Under the pieces are notes generated by a model, which was not told the DNA's origin, ran no database searches, and saw only the letters and a list, made by a program, of their open reading frames with translations. From Proteobacteria bacterium SPGG2 (GTDB lineage Bacteria; Pseudomonadota; Gammaproteobacteria; Acidiferrobacterales; SPGG2), in the NCBI GenBank assembly GCA_001643475.1, contig LXTK01000264.1, forward strand, positions 1-7,217: 7,217 bases of DNA, written 5' to 3'. How positions within the stretch are numbered: the stretch's first letter is position 1; each line of letters begins with the position of its first letter. A program made the position numbers and the translations under genes. Below are positions 1-7,217 of the stretch, one piece after another.

Positions 1-123
1 GGCCGATTGCCCGTGAACCGGCTAATGAGCGACCATCTTGGTTTTGATGATTTGAATGCGGCATTCGATCGCCTCGCGTCGGGCCGTACCGTCCGCCAGA
101 TCCTCATGCCCACAGGCGCCTAG
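1..123 (+). CDS. Zinc-type alcohol dehydrogenase, C-terminal end only (partial)
   Basis: Reading frame 1 is open from the first base to a TAG stop at 121-123, giving 40 codons of a C-terminus; the rest lies left of the window. The tail contains NAAFDRLASGRTVRQIL, which matches the usual end of medium-chain, zinc-dependent alcohol dehydrogenases: a helix of the type 'iNeAFdrl..G..vRqvl' followed by a short strand. Family members oxidise primary or secondary alcohols to aldehydes or ketones with NAD(P)+ in the cytoplasm. The zinc-binding and nucleotide-binding parts are not visible, so substrate and cofactor cannot be judged. The next gene on the same strand encodes an aldehyde dehydrogenase, so an alcohol-aldehyde-acid sequence of reactions is conceivable. 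The 169-base gap with its own promoter-like site suggests separate transcription is possible. The family call rests on a short stretch and is moderately sure. Confidence 0.72.
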   Translation, partial: GRLPVNRLMSDHLGFDDLNAAFDRLASGRTVRQILMPTGA

Positions 124-187
124 GGAAAAACCAATGCCTTTGCCAACATCTACACACGCCCGCCAGGATCAGCCTTAATGATGGCCT

Positions 188-217
188 TTGGCACACGGCG
201 CGTGGACGCTGCATAAT
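188..217 (+). promoter_or_regulatory. Predicted sigma70 promoter for gabD
   Basis: A -35 box TTGGCA (188-193, five of six matches to TTGACA) and a -10 box CATAAT (212-217, five of six matches to TATAAT) are separated by 18 bases. Transcription would start near 224 and leave a leader of about 70 bases before the GTG at 293. The site lies in the only gap before gabD, which supports it. I saw no clear operator palindrome beside it. This is a prediction from the consensus only. Confidence 0.5.
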
Positions 218-279
218 GTCGCTCATGATTAAGGTCTTGCTGCTCCTAGAGGCGCGGGATCGGACAAAACGAACAAACT

Positions 280-285
280 GGAGGG
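280..285 (+). promoter_or_regulatory. Ribosome binding site of gabD
   Basis: GGAGGG lies seven bases before the GTG at 293. This is a strong Shine-Dalgarno match at normal spacing. It decides in favour of this GTG over the later in-frame GTG at 314. Confidence 0.8.
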
Positions 286-292
286 AATTAAC

Positions 293-1771
293 GTGAACCT
301 GAATACTGCGACTGTGAACCTGAGTGACACGGCGCTATTTCGTGAGCGCTGTTACATCGATGGCGCGTGGGTGGATGCGCAGGATGGCGCCGTCATCGAA
401 GTCAACAATCCGGCCACCGGCAGCGTCCTAGGCACGGTGCCTGCGTTGGCTACTGAAGATACGCGTCGCGCTATCGCTGCCGCCGATGCGGCCTGGCCCG
501 AGTGGCGGGCGATGACCGGTAAGGAACGCGCGGTCATCCTGCGCAGATGGTTCGAGCTCATGATGGAAAACCAGGAGGATCTGGCGGTCCTCATGACTAC
601 GGAGCAGGGTAAGCCGCTCGCGGAATCCCGGGGCGAGATCGCCTATGCCGCCTCGTTCATAGAATGGTTCGCCGAGGAGGGCAAGCGGGTCTACGGCGAT
701 ACCATGCCGCATCCGCTGCGCGGTAAGCGTATCGTCGTGCTGAAACAACCGATTGGTGTGGTCGCCGCGATCACGCCGTGGAACTTTCCGGCGGCCATGA
801 TTACGCGTAAGTGTGCACCGGCACTGGCCGCCGGTTGTACCGTTGTGAGCAAGCCGGCATCACAAACACCGTATACGGCACTTGCGCTCGCAGAGTTGGC
901 AGAACGCGCAGCAATGCCCAAGGGCGTATTCAATGTAATCACCGGACCGTCGGCGGTGATCGGGGCTGAACTCACGAGCAATCCGACCGTACGAAAGCTC
1001 GGCTTCACGGGTTCGACCGAGGTAGGCAAGGCGCTCATGGCCCAGTGTGCAGGCACGGTCAAGAAGGTGTCGTTGGAACTCGGCGGCAACGCACCATTCA
1101 TTGTCTTCGACGATGCAGACCTCGACGCTGCCGTCGCTGGTGCCATGGCATCGAAATATCGGAATACCGGTCAGACCTGCGTGTGCGCGAACCGGGTTCT
1201 GGTGCAAGATGCCGTCTACGATGCGTTCGCCGAAAAGATGGTGGATGCGGTGGGCAAGCTCAAGGTAGGCAACGGTCTCGAGGATGGCGTGCAACAAGGG
1301 CCGCTAATCGACATGCGCGCGGTGGAGAAGGTGGAATTCCATATAGCGGACGCTACCCAAAAGGGCGCACAAGTTGTCGCCGGCGGTTCACGCCACACCC
1401 TTGGCGGAACTTTCTTCGAGCCCACGCTGTTGACGCAGATGACGCCGGCGATGGCGGTTGCGAACGAAGAAACGTTTGGTCCGGTAGCGCCGTTGTTCCG
1501 CTTTCACGACGAAGAGGAAGCGATTCGTATGGCAAACGACACGGAGTTCGGGCTCGCCGCCTACTTTTACAGTCGCGACATCGGCTGCATCTGGCGCGTG
1601 TCGGAGGCGCTGGAGTACGGCATTGTTGGCGTTAACGAGGGCATCATCTCTAACGAAGTGGCACCCTTCGGCGGTATGAAAGAGTCAGGCATCGGACGCG
1701 AAGGTTCGAGGTACGGCATAGATGAGTTTCTGGAGATCAAGTATCTGTGTATGGGGGGGATCGACAAATAG
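293..1771 (+). CDS. gabD: Succinate-semialdehyde dehydrogenase, NAD(P)+ (GabD)
   Basis: This 492-residue cytoplasmic enzyme oxidises succinate semialdehyde to succinate with NAD(P)+, the last step of GABA degradation into the TCA cycle. It is a full-length aldehyde dehydrogenase of the usual GabD length (about 480-490). Visible landmarks are the oxyanion Asn164 in TPWNFP, cofactor-binding Lys187 in SKPASQTP, the Rossmann turn GFTGSTEVG (237-245), general base Glu262 in LELGGNAPF, nucleophile Cys296 in GQTCVCAN, and Glu393/Phe395 in EETFGP. The tail NEVAPFGGMKESGIGREGS is typical of GabD and argues against a generic aldehyde dehydrogenase. The SKPAS segment resembles E. coli GabD, which prefers NADP+, so NADP+ use is plausible but inferred. 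Cys298, two residues after the catalytic cysteine, matches the redox-switch pair known from human SSADH. The GTG start has a strong ribosome binding site. Glutarate semialdehyde dehydrogenase (DavD) is a close relative and remains an alternative. Confidence 0.93.
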   Translation: MNLNTATVNLSDTALFRERCYIDGAWVDAQDGAVIEVNNPATGSVLGTVPALATEDTRRAIAAADAAWPEWRAMTGKERAVILRRWFELMMENQEDLAVLMTTEQGKPLAESRGEIAYAASFIEWFAEEGKRVYGDTMPHPLRGKRIVVLKQPIGVVAAITPWNFPAAMITRKCAPALAAGCTVVSKPASQTPYTALALAELAERAAMPKGVFNVITGPSAVIGAELTSNPTVRKLGFTGSTEVGKALMAQCAGTVKKVSLELGGNAPFIVFDDADLDAAVAGAMASKYRNTGQTCVCANRVLVQDAVYDAFAEKMVDAVGKLKVGNGLEDGVQQGPLIDMRAVEKVEFHIADATQKGAQVVAGGSRHTLGGTFFEPTLLTQMTPAMAVANEETFGPVAPLFRFHDEEEAIRMANDTEFGLAAYFYSRDIGCIWRVSEALEYGIVGVNEGIISNEVAPFGGMKESGIGREGSRYGIDEFLEIKYLCMGGIDK

Positions 1772-1816
1772 ATACATCGTGTCGCCAGTGTCACTGCACA
1801 ATCGGGGTTTCACTAG

Positions 1817-1850
1817 TCGGCTCACGCTGACACCGGCGATCGCGAGCCGA
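1817..1850. repeat. Inverted repeat between convergent genes, weak terminator candidate
   Basis: Arms TCGGCTC (1817-1823) and GAGCCGA (1844-1850) are perfectly complementary over seven bases with a 20-base loop. The gap between the 3' ends of gabD and the minus-strand hydrolase gene is where a shared terminator is expected. The long loop and the absence of a T-run on either side make it a poor intrinsic terminator. The loop ends in the perfect palindrome GCGATCGC (1836-1843), so alternative foldings exist. Confidence 0.3.
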
Positions 1851-1890
1851 GTTCCGACTCACGACTTACGGTTCACGATTCACGAGTGTC
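1849..1890. repeat. Degenerate heptamer tandem repeat (consensus GRYTYAC)
   Basis: Six consecutive seven-base units can be laid out from 1849 to 1890. The four central ones (1856-1862, 1863-1869, 1870-1876, 1877-1883) fit GRYTYAC, with GAYTCAC as the best summary; the flanking units at 1849 and 1884 are more diverged. On the minus strand the run supplies the TGA stop (1873-1875) and the last five codons or so of the hydrolase. It is an imperfect short tandem repeat of unknown function, placed at the convergent 3' ends of two genes. No transposase or attachment-site feature is near. Confidence 0.6.
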
Positions 1891-2727
1891 TAGCAACCAG
1901 TCACGGATGACGTCGATCTGGTCTTTCGCCATTAGTGCCGGCGCGTGACCGACGCCGGGCAATTCCACGAGCTGCGTGCGCGGACCTCGCGTCTGCATTT
2001 CTTCGGCGATCTCCGCGGGCAGCACGTCGGATTCCGTTCCGCGAAGTAGCAGGATCGGGCAACCGATCTGGTCCCACACCGCCCACAAGTCCATGTCTTC
2101 GAGGGGCGCAGTCGTGAAGTGCAACGCGATGGCGGGGTCATACATAAGGGCGTAACGGCCGTCTTCTGTTTTGTGTGCACTATGACGGGTGAGGTGCCCC
2201 CATTGTTTATCCGTTAGCGGCCCAAATCCCGCGTGGACCTCACGCAAGTGAGCTTCGACATCGGCAAGACTCTCAAAGCGCGGGTCAGTGCCCACGTATT
2301 GCGCAATACGCTCTAGGGCCGCCTTGGGAATGAAGGGACCGATGTCATTGATGATAAGCCGCCGGATTGGTGTATCTGGTAGGGCGGCGAGCAACATGCC
2401 GATGAGGCCGCCCATGGATGTGCCCAGCCAGTCCACGTGCTCCACATCCAGCCGCGCGATGAGTGCGGCCATATCGACGTCATAGGTCGCGTAGATATAG
2501 TCCTCCTTGACCTTAAGCCACTCACTGTGTCCACGTCCGACGATATCGGGACACACTACTCGGTAGTCTTCCGCGAGCGCCTTGGCCAAGAAATCAAAGT
2601 CCCGTCCATTACGGGTGAGGCCGTGCACGCAAATCAATACGCGCTCGTTGTCTGGATCTCCCCATTCGGTGTAGGCAATCTTGTGAAATGCGTGGGCACT
2701 AATACTTAGGAAACTGCTCGTTTGCAT
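1873..2727 (-). CDS. Alpha/beta-fold hydrolase, substrate unknown
   Basis: This 284-residue protein has the size and motif order of the alpha/beta hydrolase fold. The oxyanion-hole motif is VHGLTRNGRDF with His35-Gly36, the nucleophile elbow is GTSMGG with Ser104, the likely acid is Asp234 in RGTESDVL, and the catalytic histidine is His261 in GVGHAP. The triad is complete, so it is probably an active esterase, lipase-like enzyme or C-C bond hydrolase. Residues 118-200 form the variable cap region that sets specificity, and I cannot name a substrate. No signal peptide or membrane segment is evident, so it is probably cytoplasmic. The ATG is the first possible start because an in-frame TAA (2731-2733 on the + strand) lies one codon before it. 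No Shine-Dalgarno sequence is visible upstream. It follows the glutamate dehydrogenase gene on the same strand after 203 bases. The last residues are encoded inside a heptamer repeat, so the C-terminus may vary between relatives. Confidence 0.88.
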   Translation of the reverse strand: MQTSSFLSISAHAFHKIAYTEWGDPDNERVLICVHGLTRNGRDFDFLAKALAEDYRVVCPDIVGRGHSEWLKVKEDYIYATYDVDMAALIARLDVEHVDWLGTSMGGLIGMLLAALPDTPIRRLIINDIGPFIPKAALERIAQYVGTDPRFESLADVEAHLREVHAGFGPLTDKQWGHLTRHSAHKTEDGRYALMYDPAIALHFTTAPLEDMDLWAVWDQIGCPILLLRGTESDVLPAEIAEEMQTRGPRTQLVELPGVGHAPALMAKDQIDVIRDWLLDTRES

Positions 2728-2930
2728 GGTTTAGAAAACGACAGAGGATTGTTCTTGTTGGCAAGGGATAGCTTACACAGTTTTTGCCGTTGGCAGAACC
2801 GTTGTCACGGCTGCGAGGTGTCGTATCAGCGCTGGACGCCACTACAGAACGCTAGGTTACCCTGGCGCGGTGTGCCGCCTATTGGAAAAGATCTTGCTGG
2901 CAGCGGGGCCGTGAGCGCTGTCTTATTTTT
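2728..2930. other. Intergenic gap between gdhB and the hydrolase gene
   Basis: This 203-base stretch must hold the 3' region of the glutamate dehydrogenase gene and any separate promoter of the hydrolase, both read on the minus strand. I see a short palindrome TGCCGTTGGCA near 2786-2796 and a small GCGG/CCGC hairpin near 2869-2880. Neither is followed by a T-run that would make a convincing terminator, and I found no good -35/-10 pair. A + strand reading frame with a TTG start crosses the gap, but it overlaps both genes antisense and has no recognisable protein features. Confidence 0.4.
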
Positions 2931-5900
2931 CTACGCCGCGGATACCGACGCCTGCATGGTGGGTGTCTCCGCTTGGCGTAGACTGTGCACCTCGTTTAAC
3001 GCTACGGACAGCATCGCAAAATCCACGGCGTCGCTCGCCTGTAGATCCGAGACGCGCTCCATGAAGCGATCAACGACGAACTGATTGTCTAAGACCCACG
3101 TATCGACCATCGCCTTGGCGCCAACCGTACTCTTGCTGATATTCAACACTTCCGTTGTAAGGTGACGTTGCTGGATGTGTAGATCATTGCGTAACGCTGA
3201 CCTCGCCAGCGTATGCCAATGATTTCTCACCTTTAAACCCGCGATCTGTTCGCGTAACCACTGCAATTCCAGTCGTGCCCCAAGGGCAAAGTAGAGCGCC
3301 GCAACCCTTGGCACGTTGCGTCTACTAGCCTTTGACACCTCGACAATATCTAATGCAGATGACAGGGCAACTAGCCCAGCGATACGCTCAGCCAATGCGC
3401 TGGGCACGTTTTCGGAAGAAAAGTGCTTGTATCGCTGCTTCAGGTCGAGCCTGTTGACGGCGGCTAGCGGTTTGGGCAGGCTCTCCGCCAGCTCACGAAC
3501 ACCCCCTTTGAAATACGACACCGTGGTGGCAATGTCTAGTGGCGGTCGGCGATTTCGTAACAACCAAAGGGTCGCACGTTCGATAAGCCCTCCCGTATCG
3601 GTCAGCAAGGCCATCTGCATCTGCGCCGTTACTTTGTTATCTAACGACTCGATCTCTGTCCAAAGGTCGTGGATGTTAAAGATCTCGTGGGCGGCGGCGT
3701 AGGCGCGCGCGATATCGGGGGCCTCTGCCCCGCTCTCTTCGCGCATTCGAAAGGCAAATGTGGGGCCAGCGCGATTGACCATGCTATTGATAATGTGCGT
3801 AGCGATTATTTCCCTTCTTAGCCGATGATTGTACATCTCCGAGCTAAAGCGCTCGCCCAGGCGTTTGGGAAAATGGCGCGGCAACTCGTTGGACAAATAA
3901 GGATCCTCCGGCACATCGGAGGACAACAGTTCTTCGTACAGCGTCATCTTGCTGTAGGCAAACAACACCGAGATCTCGGGTTTGGTGAAGCCTTCTTGCG
4001 CCGCCTGCCGATCGGCAATGATCTTGTCGCTTGGTAGAAATTCTCCTTCACGGTCCAGTTTTCCAAGGCGCTCCAGGTGGCGCATGAAACGGGTGTGCTC
4101 TGCAAACAAGGCCGGTGCCTGCATTGTGGCGATACTTATCGCCTGTGACTGACCGTAGTTGTCCCCCAATACCAATTGTGCAACCTCGTCGGTCATGCTC
4201 GCGAGTAGGTTGTTACGCTGCTTTTGAGTCATATCGCCGCTTGCGACGACTTGATTCAACAAGATCTTGATATTGACCTCATGGTCCGAGCAATCGACAC
4301 CAGCGGAATTGTCGATGAAATCTGTATAGACTTTGCCGCCTTTACGTGCATATTCGGTGCGGCCTAACTGTGTCAAACCAAGGTTACCGCCTTCGCCAAC
4401 GACGCGGCAGCTAAGATCTCTACCGTTGACGCGAACGGCATCGTTGGCGCGGTCGGCTGCATCCATATGGGTCTCAGACTCAGCCTTCACATAAGTGCCG
4501 ATGCCGCCATTCCACAGCAGATCTACCGGCGCCTTGAGCATCGCGTTGACCAAGTCATTGGGCGCCATATGATTGACGTCAACACGCAGCAATTGCCGTA
4601 CCTCGGCAGAAAGCGGTATCGACTTGGCGCTGCGCTCAAAGATCCCACCACCCTTGGAGATAAGCTCTTGGTTGTAGTTGCGCCAGCTCGATCGAGGTAG
4701 GTTAAATAGACGTTCGCGTTCGCGATAGGAAGCCTCTGGATCTGGATCGGGATCGAGAAATATATGCAGATGGTTAAACGTGCCCACCAGCTTAATATGT
4801 CTAGACAACAACATACCGTTGCCGAACACGTCGCCAGCCATGTCGCCAATCCCCATCACGGTGAAGTCTGTACTCTGGATGTCGATACCCAATTCTCGGA
4901 AGTGTCGCTTTACCGACTCCCAACCCCCGCGCGCCGTGATGCCCATCTTCTTATGGTCGTAGCCGGCGGAACCACCAGAGGCGAAGGCATCGCCGAGCCA
5001 GAGCCCGTAGTCCTTGGCCACGCCATTGGCGATATCAGAAAACGTGGCAGTACCCTTGTCAGCAGCGATCACCAGGTAGGGGTCATCTTCGTCGTACCGC
5101 ACCACATCTTTGGGCGGAACTACTGTATCGCCCTGCAGGTTGTCGGTGATGTCGAGCATGCCGGAGATGAAAGTTGTGTAGCACGCCACAACCTCTTTTG
5201 CGAGCGCTTCACGATCACCACCAACCGGTGGTTGTTTAACGACAAAGCCACCCTTTGATCCAACGGGCACAATCACTGCGTTCTTAACCATCTGGGCCTT
5301 CATGAGCCCCAACACCTCTGTGCGGAAATCCTCACGCCGATCCGACCAGCGCAGTCCACCACGGGCAACTTTGCCACCACGAAGATGTACCGCTTCGGTT
5401 CGCGGCGAAAACACGAAGATCTCGAACATCGGTTTTGGCAGTGGCATGTTGTCAATACGCTCGGGGTCGAGCTTGAACGACAAATATGGTTTTGGTTGGC
5501 CGTCACTTTGCTTTTGAAAAAAGTTCGTACGTAGTGTCGCCTGAATTACGTTTAAGAAGCTACGGAGGATACGATCCTCATCTAGACTAGCGACCGAGTC
5601 GATATGTTGTTCAATCTGAGAGAGCAGATCGGCCACCCGGGCTTCGGCTTTGTCGGCGCGCGCCGGATCAAATTGCGCGCGGAATAAATCAACGAGCAAA
5701 CGAGCGATATTCGCATGATTAGTAAGCGTTTCCACCATGTAGGTGCGACTAAAGGGCACACGAATTTGTAAGAGATATTTGCAGTAGGCTCGTAACACCA
5801 CAGTCCCACGCCAACTCAACCCGGCGCTAAGCACGAGTCGATTGAAGCCGTCGTTTTCAACTAAACCGCGCCAGATACGGGTGAATGCGTCTTGGAACGT

Positions 5901-7217
5901 CTCGCCAACTTCATCGAGATCGACCTCGAGGCCTTGGGTGTGGACCATATTGAACTCATGGATCCATACGGGACTCCCATCTCGACGCCTAACCTCGTAA
6001 GGACGTTCTCCGATTACCTTTAGCCCCATGTTTTCAATCATCGGTAAGGCATCCGAAGGCGGGATAGGTTTGCCGCTAGAGAATAGCTTCAAGCGAACAC
6101 CACCTTCAGTTTCGACCAACGGTCTGTAGAACGAAATCCCCAGTTCGTCGGTATCACGGATAGATTCCATACGTTCGATGTCTATGGCAGCAGTTCGCGC
6201 CGCAAAGTCTTCACGATAGCCACCCGGAAACGCATCGCTATAGTTTCGCAATAGCACGTTGCCTTTCTCTTCGCCATAGCGCTCGGTCAATGTGTCACGT
6301 AGATTGTCTTGCCATGATCGTGCCGCCTCGATAATGCGCGCCTCAACCTCGTTGACGTCATAATCGACGCGGCTGGTAGGATCCGTATGGACAACGTAGT
6401 GAATCCGCGCCAAAATAGATTCGGAGAACATCGTATCGAACTCGACGCCTATCCCACTGAACGCTTCTAACAAGATCCCCTGGATACGCATGCGCAACTC
6501 ACGGTTGTAGCGTTCACGTGGCACGTAAACCATGCATGAGTAGAAGCGAGCGTAGGCATCACGGCTGACGAACAAGCGAATGCGTTGGCGCTCCTGCAAC
6601 TCCAGGATTCCCATCGCGCTACTAAACAATTCGTCCTCGGATATCTGGAACAAGGTATCACGCGGATAGGTTTCGATAACGTTCTGCAGCGCCTTACCGG
6701 CGTGGCTGTTCGATCGCAATTTGGAGCGATCCATTATGCGCTTGGTCTTTTGGCGCAAAAACGGAATCTTACGTGGATTTCGGCTATATGCCGCAGAGGT
6801 GAAGAGTCCGAGAATGCAGTGCTCACCATTCGGTTTACCCTTGGCATCGAAACGCTTAACGCCGATAAAATCCATATACGCCGGACGATGCACCGTAGCG
6901 CGAGAGCTTGCCTTGGTGACGACAAGAAGTTGTTTCGAACGACCGTACTCTTGCGTTTCTGTCGGTAGCACCGAGAATGTTTCTTTCTGCGAGCCTTTTA
7001 GGATTCCCAATGTGGACCCCGGCGCAAGTTGAAGTTGACCATTCGCCTTTTTGAGGTCGTATTCGCAATATCCCAAGAACGTAAAGTGATCGCCCTCGAT
7101 CCATCGACAGAATGCCTGCGCTTCCTCGATTTCATCTTTGGCGAGCGGCGGTGGATTTTCATCCAGTTCACGTATGATATCGAGCACCTTCTCGCGTATG
7201 GCCTTCCAATCCGTGCA
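2931..7217 (-). CDS. gdhB: NAD-dependent glutamate dehydrogenase, 180-kDa class (N-terminus cut off)
   Basis: This cytoplasmic enzyme converts L-glutamate and NAD+ to 2-oxoglutarate, ammonium and NADH, serving glutamate catabolism. The frame is open to the right edge, giving 1428 visible codons ending in TAG at 2931-2933; the family is about 1600 residues, so roughly 170-200 N-terminal residues are missing. The GTG at 7185-7187 is therefore internal: the ten codons before it (CTDWKAIREK) continue the family sequence. Numbering from the first visible codon, the N-terminal regulatory part includes HFTFLGY (44-50) and ACT-like segments around 188-238 and 402-424. The catalytic core has GGLRWSDRREDFRTEVLGL (620-638), the lysine-rich stretch through VGSKGGFVVK (652-661), DDPYLVIAADKGTATFSD (711-728) and the nucleotide-binding glycine motif GIGDMAGDVFG (789-799). 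NGGIGTY (903-909) and GEGGNLGLTQ (941-950) follow, then a helical C-terminal domain typical of this class. No frameshift is seen. The ACT-like segments suggest allosteric control by amino acids, known for this class but not shown here. Confidence 0.96.
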   Translation of the reverse strand, partial: CTDWKAIREKVLDIIRELDENPPPLAKDEIEEAQAFCRWIEGDHFTFLGYCEYDLKKANGQLQLAPGSTLGILKGSQKETFSVLPTETQEYGRSKQLLVVTKASSRATVHRPAYMDFIGVKRFDAKGKPNGEHCILGLFTSAAYSRNPRKIPFLRQKTKRIMDRSKLRSNSHAGKALQNVIETYPRDTLFQISEDELFSSAMGILELQERQRIRLFVSRDAYARFYSCMVYVPRERYNRELRMRIQGILLEAFSGIGVEFDTMFSESILARIHYVVHTDPTSRVDYDVNEVEARIIEAARSWQDNLRDTLTERYGEEKGNVLLRNYSDAFPGGYREDFAARTAAIDIERMESIRDTDELGISFYRPLVETEGGVRLKLFSSGKPIPPSDALPMIENMGLKVIGERPYEVRRRDGSPVWIHEFNMVHTQGLEVDLDEVGETFQDAFTRIWRGLVENDGFNRLVLSAGLSWRGTVVLRAYCKYLLQIRVPFSRTYMVETLTNHANIARLLVDLFRAQFDPARADKAEARVADLLSQIEQHIDSVASLDEDRILRSFLNVIQATLRTNFFQKQSDGQPKPYLSFKLDPERIDNMPLPKPMFEIFVFSPRTEAVHLRGGKVARGGLRWSDRREDFRTEVLGLMKAQMVKNAVIVPVGSKGGFVVKQPPVGGDREALAKEVVACYTTFISGMLDITDNLQGDTVVPPKDVVRYDEDDPYLVIAADKGTATFSDIANGVAKDYGLWLGDAFASGGSAGYDHKKMGITARGGWESVKRHFRELGIDIQSTDFTVMGIGDMAGDVFGNGMLLSRHIKLVGTFNHLHIFLDPDPDPEASYRERERLFNLPRSSWRNYNQELISKGGGIFERSAKSIPLSAEVRQLLRVDVNHMAPNDLVNAMLKAPVDLLWNGGIGTYVKAESETHMDAADRANDAVRVNGRDLSCRVVGEGGNLGLTQLGRTEYARKGGKVYTDFIDNSAGVDCSDHEVNIKILLNQVVASGDMTQKQRNNLLASMTDEVAQLVLGDNYGQSQAISIATMQAPALFAEHTRFMRHLERLGKLDREGEFLPSDKIIADRQAAQEGFTKPEISVLFAYSKMTLYEELLSSDVPEDPYLSNELPRHFPKRLGERFSSEMYNHRLRREIIATHIINSMVNRAGPTFAFRMREESGAEAPDIARAYAAAHEIFNIHDLWTEIESLDNKVTAQMQMALLTDTGGLIERATLWLLRNRRPPLDIATTVSYFKGGVRELAESLPKPLAAVNRLDLKQRYKHFSSENVPSALAERIAGLVALSSALDIVEVSKASRRNVPRVAALYFALGARLELQWLREQIAGLKVRNHWHTLARSALRNDLHIQQRHLTTEVLNISKSTVGAKAMVDTWVLDNQFVVDRFMERVSDLQASDAVDFAMLSVALNEVHSLRQAETPTMQASVSAA

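Noticed and set aside
352..1425. Several open frames of 60-196 codons antisense to or out of frame with gabD
   Set aside because: They overlap a gene with unmistakable family motifs over its full length, show low-complexity or arginine/serine-rich composition typical of shadow frames, and have no supporting ribosome binding sites that I could identify.
1836..1843. GCGATCGC, identical to the cyanobacterial HIP1 octamer
   Set aside because: I noted only this copy, and the genes are proteobacterial in type. A single eight-base palindrome is not evidence for a HIP1-rich genome.
2722..3084. A 120-codon + strand frame with a TTG start spanning the gap between the hydrolase and glutamate dehydrogenase genes
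   Set aside because: It begins inside the antisense hydrolase start and its last third is antisense to the dehydrogenase C-terminus; no recognisable domain or ribosome binding site supports it.
4738..4758. Short repeated GGATC-like units on the + strand
   Set aside because: They encode the Asp-Pro repeat (DPDPDPE) in the glutamate dehydrogenase, which is a normal feature of this family region, not a DNA repeat element.
4764..5258. A 164-codon + strand frame inside the glutamate dehydrogenase gene
   Set aside because: It lies entirely antisense to the most conserved catalytic core of the dehydrogenase, which explains its long open reading by codon constraint.

Overview
The window is part of a proteobacterial chromosome with an ordinary carbon and nitrogen metabolism gene set. 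I infer a gamma- or betaproteobacterium: the 180-kDa class of NAD-glutamate dehydrogenase, the GabD type and the alpha/beta hydrolase type all fit that group. GC content is moderate by eye and coding density is high. I see no mobile element, RNA gene, CRISPR array or prophage signature.

Layout, left to right. Bases 1-123 hold the last 40 codons of a zinc-type alcohol dehydrogenase on the + strand. A 169-base gap follows, with a good sigma70-like promoter. Next comes a complete succinate-semialdehyde dehydrogenase gene, gabD (293-1771, +). A 101-base convergent gap separates it from two minus-strand genes. It carries an inverted repeat and a run of degenerate heptamers that enters the end of the next gene. 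The minus-strand genes are a complete alpha/beta hydrolase (1873-2727) and, 203 bases upstream of it in transcription order, a very large NAD-dependent glutamate dehydrogenase (2931-7217). The dehydrogenase is cut off by the right edge and lacks its N-terminus.

GabD oxidises succinate semialdehyde to succinate, and the glutamate dehydrogenase deaminates glutamate to 2-oxoglutarate. Both products are TCA-cycle intermediates, so the window is consistent with catabolism of glutamate, GABA or 4-hydroxybutyrate-like compounds. The two genes lie on opposite strands and are not an operon, so this link is only thematic. The hydrolase has an intact catalytic triad, but its substrate cannot be read from the sequence.

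I found no convincing undescribed system. The most unusual element is the heptamer run at about 1849-1890, which supplies the stop codon and last residues of the hydrolase.
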